The notes below the pieces were generated by a model. That model was given only the letters and a program-made list of their open reading frames with translations. It searched no databases and had not been told where the DNA came from. Made by a program: the position numbers and the translations under genes. Shown here one piece after another: positions 13,801 to 20,684 of a stretch of DNA of 64,000 bases (position 1 is its first letter; each line of letters starts with the position of its first letter). The stretch lies in NCBI RefSeq assembly GCF_014635305.1, contig NZ_BMCS01000003.1, positions 62,001-126,000 on the forward strand. The letters run 5' to 3'. Origin of the DNA: Williamsia phyllosphaerae. GTDB taxonomy: Bacteria > Actinomycetota > Actinomycetes > Mycobacteriales > Mycobacteriaceae.

Positions 13801-15565
13801 CGCCGGCTCGTTCTCCGAGCGCCGCCGACTGTTCGACCTGCCGCGGTCGTCGTGGGCCGACTACGACACGACCCTGATCTCTGATGGCGGCGGTGTGTGG
13901 TCGCGGGAGAGCAAGTCCATCCCGATCGCCGACAGCGTGCGCGCCGCACTCGGCCTCACGGCGGGCGTCGAGAGCCTCTCACCCCCGGAACTGATGCGCG
14001 CGATCCTGCTGGCTCCGGTCGACCTGCTCTGGAACGGCGGCATCGGCACCTACGTCAAGGCCTCCACTGAGAGCCACGCCGATGTGGGCGACAAGGCGAA
14101 CGACGGTATCCGCGTGGACGGGAACGCCGTGCGCGCGAGGGTGATCGGTGAGGGTGGCAACCTCGGGGTCACCGAACACGGACGGATCGAGTTCGACATG
14201 TCCGGCGGTCGTGTCAACACCGATGCCATGGACAACTCGGCCGGGGTGGACTGCTCCGACCACGAGGTGAACATCAAGATCCTGCTGGACTCGCAGGTCG
14301 CCTCCGGCGCGCTCGCCCCGGATGACCGCAACCGGCTGCTCGAGTCGATGACCGACGAGGTCGGTCGACTCGTCCTGGCCGACAACATCTCCCAGAACTC
14401 CGAGCTGGGCACCTCCCGCGGACTCGCGGCGCAGATGCGCGACGTGCACGCGCGGTTGCTCGGCCGCCTCGCCACCGACCACGGTGTGGACCTCGAGCTC
14501 GAGGCCCTGCCGCACCCCGACGACCTGGTGGCGCGTGACCGCGGCGCCGGCCTCACCTCGCCGGAGCTGGCCACGATGATGGCGCACGTCAAGCTGGCAC
14601 TCAAGGACGATCTGCTCGCCGGCGACCTGCCCGACAACGACGCGTTCGACGATCGTCTCATCGCGTACTTCCCGCAGGCGCTGCAGGATTCGTACCCTGT
14701 CGGCATCGCGGCACATCCGCTGCGGCGTCAGATCGTGACCACCACGCTGGTCAATGACCTCGTCGACACCTCGGGGATCGAGCACGTCTTCGCACTCGGC
14801 GAGAGCACAGGCGCGTCGTCGACCGACGCCGCCCGGGCCTTCGTGGTGGTGGCCGAGACGTTCGGGCTGTCCGGGTTGCGCTCGAGGATCGTCGCCGCAC
14901 CGGGGGAGATAACCGCGATCGACGAGATGCTCGTCCACTCGCGACGTCTGCTGTTCCGCGCGTCACGGTGGTTCGTCGCCACCCGACCCCAGCCGATGGC
15001 CATCGCCGCCGAGATCACCCGCTACGCCGATCGGGTGGCCGCGCTGGACCAGCACCTTCCGGAATGGTTGGGGGACAGTTCGCGCGCCGACATCGACGCC
15101 CACGCGGCGCGGTGGGTCTCCGCCGGGATCCCCGCCGAGATCGCGCACGATGTCGCCGGGTGTCTGCACCGGTTCTGCCTGCTCGACATCATCGACGCGG
15201 CGGAGATCTCCGACCGTGACATCGGAGAGGTCGGCGCCCTGTACGGCACGCTCCTCGACCATCTCGGCGTCGAGCAACTCCTCACTGCCGTGTCGGACCT
15301 GGAGTCGGGGGACCGGTGGCAGTCGCTGGCCCGACTCGCGTTGCGCGACGACCTGTTCGCGGTCCTGCGGGCGATGACCCTGGCGGTCCTCGAGGTCGGC
15401 GAACCGGAGGAGTCGCCGCGCGAGAAGATCGCGGAGTGGGAGTTGCACAACGCATCCCGCCTGTCGCGGGCCCGGGCCACTCTCGACGAGATCGCCCAGT
15501 CGGGGCATCGGGACCTCGCGACCCTGTCGGTCGCGGCCCGGCAACTCCGGAGTGTGATCCGCTGA
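10859..15565 (+). CDS. gdh: NAD-specific glutamate dehydrogenase, large (about 180 kDa) type
   Basis: 1568 residues, the size of the actinobacterial L_180 class (Rv2476c type). It converts glutamate and NAD+ to 2-oxoglutarate, ammonia and NADH. The N-terminal half holds ACT-like regulatory regions. The catalytic core begins near residue 755 with [20 protein letters not shown] and contains [19 protein letters not shown]; NAD-binding motifs follow ([15 protein letters not shown] near 940, GEGGNLG near 1095). The start ATG follows ettA by nine bases, so they are probably one transcript. In mycobacteria this enzyme is controlled by the GarA/PknG system; that control is known for the family, not visible here. 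Confidence 0.95.
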   Translation: [1568 protein letters not shown]

Positions 15566-15623
15566 GATCGGTGAGCGCGATCCCCACCGACGACGACCGC
15601 AGCACCGAGCAGGGAGGCAGGCC

Positions 15624-16115
15624 ATGTCTGACGCAGGCAACCATCGGGACGAGTCACACCGGGACGACTCACTCGGGGGCGACGACGGCCACCGCGTCGA
15701 CGCCGGATACCTGGTGACGGTGCCGGTGCGCTGGTCGGACATGGACGTGTTCCAACACATCAACCACGCCCGGATGGTGACCCTCCTCGAAGAGGCCCGC
15801 ATCCCGTGGTTGTTCTACGACGAGCGGCCCACGGTCGGCCTGCGCAACGGGTGCCTGGTGGCCGACCTGCACGTCAAGTACCAGGGCCAGGTACGCCACG
15901 ACGAGTCGCCGATCGAGGTCACCATGTTCACCACCCGCGTCCGTGCGGTCGACTTCTTCGTCGGCTACGAGGTGCGCCCCAAAGGTGCCGCGCCCGACAG
16001 CCGTCCGGCCGTCGTCGCGTCGACGCAACTCGTGTCGTTCGATGTCGACACCCAGCGCCCGCGCCGGATGACCGCGCAGGAGAAGGACTACCTCACGAGT
16101 TTCCTGCGCGCATGA
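15624..16115 (+). CDS. Hotdog-fold acyl-CoA thioesterase (4HBT family)
   Basis: 163 residues. After an acidic, histidine-rich N-terminus, the 4HBT signature is clear: VPVRWSDMDVFQHINHARMV, with the catalytic Asp in SDMD and the HINH motif. VKYQGQVRHDE and a beta-rich core follow. Members hydrolyse acyl-CoA thioesters. The ATG is preceded by GGGAGG. Its stop overlaps the ATG of the next gene (ATGA), and it follows gdh closely, as in M. tuberculosis (Rv2475c after Rv2476c). A link to amino-acid or acyl-CoA overflow is only a guess. Confidence 0.88.
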   Translation: MSDAGNHRDESHRDDSLGGDDGHRVDAGYLVTVPVRWSDMDVFQHINHARMVTLLEEARIPWLFYDERPTVGLRNGCLVADLHVKYQGQVRHDESPIEVTMFTTRVRAVDFFVGYEVRPKGAAPDSRPAVVASTQLVSFDVDTQRPRRMTAQEKDYLTSFLRA

Positions 16116-16801
16116 TCGGTTTCGCGACGCCCGCCGACCGCAACGACCTCACCGCGTTCGTGATGCGCGCATGCCGTGTCGACGAACTGGCGGTGATCCG
16201 ACTGCGCCGCCGCGGTGACGGGGCGGTCGGGGCCTGGGTGATGAGCGGGTTCGACGTCCTCGCCGGCCGGGTCATCCGCGCCGAACTCGAAGCATCCGAC
16301 GTCGTGCACGACGGTTCGCAGCTGTTGGCCGCGTTACGTGCCGATCCGTCCGCGTCGACCGTGGATCCCGGGTTCTCCATCGACAGCGCGTGGCAGGCGG
16401 GGGCACTGCCGCCGGAGAGCGGCTTCGGCCACGTCGACGACGTACCCGCCCGCACGATCGTCGAGTTGTCCCGTGAGGGCGCCCGTCTCGCCCGTAGCGA
16501 GGCCGGTCCGCTGGGTCCGCCCGCGTCGCTGCTCGAGCAGACCGTGATCGAGGTCGACGACCCGCGAGCGCCCGGTGCCGGTACGGTGGCCGTCCCGATG
16601 CGTGCGGTGTTCGCGCTGACCGCGATGGGGTTCGTCCGCACCGTCGACGGCGATCAGGTCACCGAGACCTCGCCGATCGAGGCGATCGCGGCCGACGAAC
16701 CGGTGCGGATCCGCGCCACCGGGGTGTGGGCACGCCTCGACGCCCGATACGGCTCGGTACATGTCCGACGGACCGCCGCGTTGGCGGTCACGCCGACCTG
16801 A
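16112..16801 (+). CDS. Conserved actinobacterial protein of unknown function (Rv2474c-like)
   Basis: 229 residues; I recognise no catalytic motif. Visible features are a compact alpha/beta-looking N-terminus (MIGFATPADRNDLTAFVMRA), the central stretch TIVELSREGARLARSEAGPLG, and a C-terminal beta-rich half. The start at 16112 overlaps the thioesterase stop by four bases (ATGA), so translation is coupled and a functional link with the thioesterase is likely. The same gene order exists in M. tuberculosis by my recollection. Its stop is immediately followed by the stop of the converging glucosidase gene, with no spacer. Confidence 0.8.
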   Translation: MIGFATPADRNDLTAFVMRACRVDELAVIRLRRRGDGAVGAWVMSGFDVLAGRVIRAELEASDVVHDGSQLLAALRADPSASTVDPGFSIDSAWQAGALPPESGFGHVDDVPARTIVELSREGARLARSEAGPLGPPASLLEQTVIEVDDPRAPGAGTVAVPMRAVFALTAMGFVRTVDGDQVTETSPIEAIAADEPVRIRATGVWARLDARYGSVHVRRTAALAVTPT

Positions 16802-18562
16802 TCAGACGAGCCAGGCGGCCGCGTTCGGCGGGAGCTTCCCGTCACGTAGCGGCGCACTACTCAGCAGGATCTCGCCTCCGGGCAGCCCCACCGGCTCGTC
16901 GCCGGTGTTGACCGCACAGATCAGGCGACCTTCGGACCGTCGATAGGCGATGCAGCCCTCCGGCGCTCCGTACCACTCGATGTCGACGCCGGCGAACTCC
17001 GGTCGGGTCTTGCGCAGTTCGATGGCCAACCGGTACAGCGACAGCGTGGAGTCGACGTCCTCGAGCTGGTGCTCGGCCGTGAGGCCCTTCCAGTCGTCGG
17101 GCATCGGCAGCCAGGTGTCCGGCGTGCTGCTGAACCCGTAGGGCGGGGTGTCGCCCTGCCACGGCAGCGGGACGCGGCAGCCGTCGCGACCCCGCATGGT
17201 GTGCCCGGAGCGTTCCCAGACCGGATCCTGCAGTGCCTCGTCGGGCAGTTCGGTGTTCGGCAGACCGAGCTCGGCGCCGTTGTAGATGAAGATCGTCCCG
17301 GGCAGTCCCAGCTCCACGAGCAGCATCGCCCGCGCACGGTCGAGACCGGCGTCGGGGGTGGTGCCCTCGGCGTACCGGGTGACCTCGCGTTCGACGTCGT
17401 GGTTGGACAGCGTCCACGTCGGGTTGCCCTGCACCGAGTCGACGGCCTCGAGTGAGTTCTCGATCGCCTCACGGATCGAGTCGGCGGTGAAGTCGGCCTC
17501 GGCGAGGCGGAAGTTGAAACCGAGGTGCAACTCGTCGGGGCGGATGTACTCGGCGAACCGTGAGTTCTCGCGAACCCAGATCTCGCCGACGGTGACCGCG
17601 TCGGGGTACTCGTTCATCACCGTGCGGATCTTGCGGTGGATCTCGTGCACCCCGGGGTTGTTGAACCGGGGATCGTCGTCGTCGTTGATCAGCAGTCCGG
17701 TGCGCATGTCGGTCATGTCCGGCAGGCCCGGTGGCTTGGCCATCCCGTGCGCGACGTCGATGCGGAAGCCGTCGACACCGCGGTCCAGCCAGAACCGGAG
17801 GGTGGTGGCGAGATCCTCGAAGACCTCGGGGTTCTCCCAGTTCAGGTCGGGTTGTTCGGGTGCGAAGATGTGCAGGTACCACTGCCCGGGGGAGCCGTCG
17901 GCCTCGGTGACGCGCGTCCACGCCGGCCCGCCGAAGATGCTCGGCCAGTTGTTCGGCGGCTGGTCGCCGTCGTCACCGAGCCCGTCGCGGAAGATGTACC
18001 GATCCCGTGCCGCGCTGCCCGGCTCGGCGGCCAGCGCCTCGACGAACCAGGCGTGCTGATCGCTGGTGTGGTTGGGGACGAGATCCATCGTCACCTTGAT
18101 GTCGCGGGCGTGCGCCTCCTCGATCAACGCGTCGAGGGCGCCGATCCCGCCGAACAGCGGATCGATGTCGCGCGGATCGGAGACGTCGTACCCGTGGTCG
18201 GCCATCGGTGAACGCATCACCGGGCTGATCCACAACGCGTCGACGCCGAGCAGCTCGAGATAACCGAGTTTGTCGATGACCCCGTTGAGATCACCGACCC
18301 CGTCACCGTCGCTGTCGGAGAACGACCGCGGGTAGATCTGATAGAAGATCGCCGAGGTCCACCAGTGCTCGTCCCGGCTGTCCCCGGGGGCGTCCGCCGC
18401 GGTCGTCGTGGTCTGCGTGACGTCCCGGTGGGACAGCCGATCGTCCTCCGCGACAACGGTATCGGCTGTCTCGTCCCGATCGGACGGGGTGGGTCGTTCG
18501 GCGTCGGTGTTCAGCTCGGCGGCACCTGTTGACTCGTCATTCACAGATCCATCTTGCCTCAC
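16802..18562 (-). CDS. aglA: Alpha-glucosidase, GH13 family
   Basis: 586 residues with the oligo-1,6-glucosidase/alpha-glucosidase signature: AIFYQIYPRSFSDSDGDGVG, DLVPNHTSD, GFRIDVAHG (nucleophile Asp near 266), VGEIWV (acid Glu near 325) and SNHDVER (Asp near 386). It releases glucose from alpha-glucosides such as maltose or isomaltose. The first 60 residues are acidic, Thr-rich and not conserved; they precede HWWTSAIFYQIYP. The start is uncertain: GTG 18562 gives this length, and GTG 18544 (VNDES) is also possible. Syntenic with mycobacterial aglA near glbO. Confidence 0.92.
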   Translation of the reverse strand: MRQDGSVNDESTGAAELNTDAERPTPSDRDETADTVVAEDDRLSHRDVTQTTTTAADAPGDSRDEHWWTSAIFYQIYPRSFSDSDGDGVGDLNGVIDKLGYLELLGVDALWISPVMRSPMADHGYDVSDPRDIDPLFGGIGALDALIEEAHARDIKVTMDLVPNHTSDQHAWFVEALAAEPGSAARDRYIFRDGLGDDGDQPPNNWPSIFGGPAWTRVTEADGSPGQWYLHIFAPEQPDLNWENPEVFEDLATTLRFWLDRGVDGFRIDVAHGMAKPPGLPDMTDMRTGLLINDDDDPRFNNPGVHEIHRKIRTVMNEYPDAVTVGEIWVRENSRFAEYIRPDELHLGFNFRLAEADFTADSIREAIENSLEAVDSVQGNPTWTLSNHDVEREVTRYAEGTTPDAGLDRARAMLLVELGLPGTIFIYNGAELGLPNTELPDEALQDPVWERSGHTMRGRDGCRVPLPWQGDTPPYGFSSTPDTWLPMPDDWKGLTAEHQLEDVDSTLSLYRLAIELRKTRPEFAGVDIEWYGAPEGCIAYRRSEGRLICAVNTGDEPVGLPGGEILLSSAPLRDGKLPPNAAAWLV

Positions 18563-18607
18563 GTACCGGAGCGGACGCCCCGTACGCCGCGCCGGGGGTG
18601 GCGTCGC

Positions 18608-19021
18608 TCACATCGGCGCGTTCACCATCGACTGCGCCGCCATCTCCATGTAGCCGACGAGGGCCGCACGGTGCTCGTCGTCGAGTCGGTCGGGACCGAT
18701 CGAGGCGATCGCGGTGTGCATGCACCGCAGCCAGGCGTCGCGTTCCAGCGGGCCGATCCGGAACGGGTTGTGTCGCATCCGCAGGCGAGGGTGTCCGCGC
18801 TCGTCGGAGTACGTCCGCGGGCCGCCCCAGTACTGCTCGAGGAACATCCGCAGGCGCCGTTCCGCGCCTTCGAGGTCGTCCTCGGGGTACAGGGGGCGCA
18901 GCACCTCGTCCCTGGCCACCTCGGCGTAGAACCGGCTCGTCAGGTCGTCGAAGGTCTGCGCGCCGCCGACCGCGTCGTAGAAGGTCTGTGCGCCGTCATT
19001 CACCCCTCCAGTGTTCCCCAT
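18608..19021 (-). CDS. glbO: Group II truncated haemoglobin O
   Basis: 137 residues as drawn. Strong family sequence: [60 protein letters not shown] and MRHNPFRIG. The proximal haem histidine is in RMRHNPF, the B10 and CD1 tyrosines and the G8 tryptophan (RDAWLRCM) are in place, as in M. tuberculosis trHbO. The protein binds oxygen at the membrane and reacts with NO and peroxide. The start is unsure: ATG 19021 has no clear ribosome site, and GTG 19003 would give a shorter N-terminus closer to known homologues. Confidence 0.93.
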   Translation of the reverse strand: MGNTGGVNDGAQTFYDAVGGAQTFDDLTSRFYAEVARDEVLRPLYPEDDLEGAERRLRMFLEQYWGGPRTYSDERGHPRLRMRHNPFRIGPLERDAWLRCMHTAIASIGPDRLDDEHRAALVGYMEMAAQSMVNAPM

Positions 19022-19157
19022 CGCGCGTTGTTCACTTCCACGTCGCCCCGATTCACCCGATGGACCCCGGTCGGGAGCGATTAATGCCGTGCATTCGACG
19101 CCATTCCGTGATGCACTGAATCGTTCCCACTCGAGATCAGTAGTGCGGGGAGGCCGG

Positions 19158-19781
19158 ATGGCGCGCATGAGGAAGCAGTCGACCACGGTGACCTCGCTTG
19201 CCTCCGTGCCGCCGGATCCGCCGACCGAGGACATCCGCGAGCCCGTCGTCGGGAACTCCGCGGTCTGGGGAAAGCACCGGGTACTGCTGCTCAACGCGAC
19301 CTACGAGCCGCTCACGGCCATCTCCATCCGTCGCGCCGTGGTCCTGGTCCTGCGCGAGCGCGCCGACATCGTGCACACCGACGAACTCGGTCCGCAGATC
19401 CACTCCGCCGACCTCGCGATGCCGCTGCCGTCGGTGATCCGGCTGCGGACCTACGTACGCGTGCCGTATCGGGCCAAGATCCCGATGACCAGGGCCGCCC
19501 TCATGCACCGCGACCGGTTCCGCTGCGGGTACTGCGGCGCGAAGGCCAACACGATCGACCATGTCGTGCCCCGTAGTCGCGGGGGAGCCCACAACTGGGA
19601 GAACTGTGTGGCCTGCTGCGCGAACTGCAATCACAAGAAGGCCGACCGGCTGCTCTCCGAACTCGGATGGACCCTGCAGGCGTCGCTGACCCCGCCCAAG
19701 GGCAGGCACTGGCGACTGCTCGCGACGGTCAAGGAGATCGACCCGGCCTGGTCGCGGTACATCGACGTGGGTGCGGCCTGA
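19158..19781 (+). CDS. HNH endonuclease-domain protein (Rv2469c-like)
   Basis: 207 residues. A conserved N-terminal half ([20 protein letters not shown], then [17 protein letters not shown]) precedes a zinc-bound HNH motif: [33 protein letters not shown]. This is the conserved housekeeping HNH family of actinobacteria and cyanobacteria, of unproven function, possibly nucleic-acid repair. The ATG at 19158 has GGGGAGG eight bases upstream. Divergent from glbO with about 136 bases between starts. Confidence 0.9.
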   Translation: MARMRKQSTTVTSLASVPPDPPTEDIREPVVGNSAVWGKHRVLLLNATYEPLTAISIRRAVVLVLRERADIVHTDELGPQIHSADLAMPLPSVIRLRTYVRVPYRAKIPMTRAALMHRDRFRCGYCGAKANTIDHVVPRSRGGAHNWENCVACCANCNHKKADRLLSELGWTLQASLTPPKGRHWRLLATVKEIDPAWSRYIDVGAA

Positions 19782-19885
19782 GCCGTCGACAACGACAGCG
19801 TGTCGTACCCAGGTGTCCACGTCCGGGAGAGTTCGGCTAGATTTTCATCCTGAGCGCAACTCCCGACTGTCGAAGGGTATTTCGG

Positions 19886-20137
19886 ATGGATGGACTCATT
19901 GTCGCGATCGGACTGCCCGTCACGATCGTCTGCATCATTGCTGTGGTGGCCTGCGTGGTGTCGATGGCCTGGGCTTTCGGTGCGAAGTACCCCAAGACCG
20001 AGAACTACACGCTGAGCAAGCAGTGGAAGCGTGAGCCGCTGCTGCTGAGCGCAACCGAGGTGTCGCCGGTTTCTGCGGCCCATCACGACGCGAGTGTCGA
20101 CGATCTGATCGGAGGGTCCGCAAGTGGCAAGTGGTGA
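19886..20137 (+). CDS. ctaJ: aa3-type cytochrome c oxidase small subunit CtaJ
   Basis: 83 residues with one N-terminal membrane helix (VAIGLPVTIVCIIAVVACVV), then WAFGAKYPKTENYTLSKQWK and a polar C-terminus (SVDDLIGGSASGKW). The size, topology and position between the HNH gene and the DUF5130 gene match CtaJ, an accessory subunit of the mycobacterial III2IV2 respiratory supercomplex (MSMEG_4693 as I recall). It follows AAGGG at proper spacing. Its 3' end overlaps the next start by 14 bases, so the two are translationally linked. Confidence 0.8.
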   Translation: MDGLIVAIGLPVTIVCIIAVVACVVSMAWAFGAKYPKTENYTLSKQWKREPLLLSATEVSPVSAAHHDASVDDLIGGSASGKW

Positions 20138-20594
20138 GATCAAGCACGTCGTCGACCCCGACTCGCTGCCGCTGGGCACCGTCGTCACGACGAGCGGTCG
20201 CATCTCGGCGGCCCGGATGCCCGGCTACGCCGCGGACACCCCGCCGTTCGCCCGCGACGAGCTGGTGGCCCTCGACGAGGCCCTGACCTACGCGACCGAA
20301 CTGGTCAACATCCGTTTCTCGATCTACATCGGTGACCTGGGCGACGATCCGTTCGCCGGTGCGACCGCGGTGCTCCCGACCGTCCCCGAGCCAGCGCACG
20401 CCACGGTCATCGCCGTGTCCCCGGACTCGCACGACGTCGTCGTGGTGTCGGGTCGCGCCGTGTCCGACCGTGTCAACGACCGCGTGGCCCAGCTCGGCGT
20501 CACCGCCGCGATCGCCAGCTTCCGCAACGGCGACCTGATCGACGGTCTGATCGCCGCGCTGCGGGTCATGGCCACGGCTGTCGCCCGCTCCTAG
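20124..20594 (+). CDS. DUF5130-family protein (Rv2468c-like)
   Basis: 156 residues. It opens with ASGEIKHVVDPDSLPLGTVV, then GRISAARMPGYAAD, an acidic helix (ALDEALTYATELVNIRFSIY), and a C-terminal helix GLIAALRVMATAVARS. The fold resembles TPM-type domains found in proteins acting at membranes. The GTG start has GGAGGG seven bases upstream, and the gene overlaps ctaJ by 14 bases. That overlap suggests a role connected with the oxidase, but the function is unknown. Confidence 0.82.
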   Translation: MASGEIKHVVDPDSLPLGTVVTTSGRISAARMPGYAADTPPFARDELVALDEALTYATELVNIRFSIYIGDLGDDPFAGATAVLPTVPEPAHATVIAVSPDSHDVVVVSGRAVSDRVNDRVAQLGVTAAIASFRNGDLIDGLIAALRVMATAVARS

Positions 20595-20626
20595 TACCGA
20601 CCCGCTCGGGCTCCTCCACCACCACC

Positions 20627-20664
20627 ACGAACGCCGCGCCCCCTCTCGGGGACGCGGCGTTCGT
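20627..20664. terminator. Bidirectional terminator hairpin between converging genes
   Basis: A near-perfect stem (ACGAACGCCGCG paired with CGCGGCGTTCGT, extended by CCC/GGG) with a four-to-five-base loop sits between the DUF5130 stop and the pepN stop. There is no T-run on either side, as is common for actinobacterial terminators. Confidence 0.7.
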
Positions 20665-20684
20665 GCGTCGGTGTGTCCGGACGG

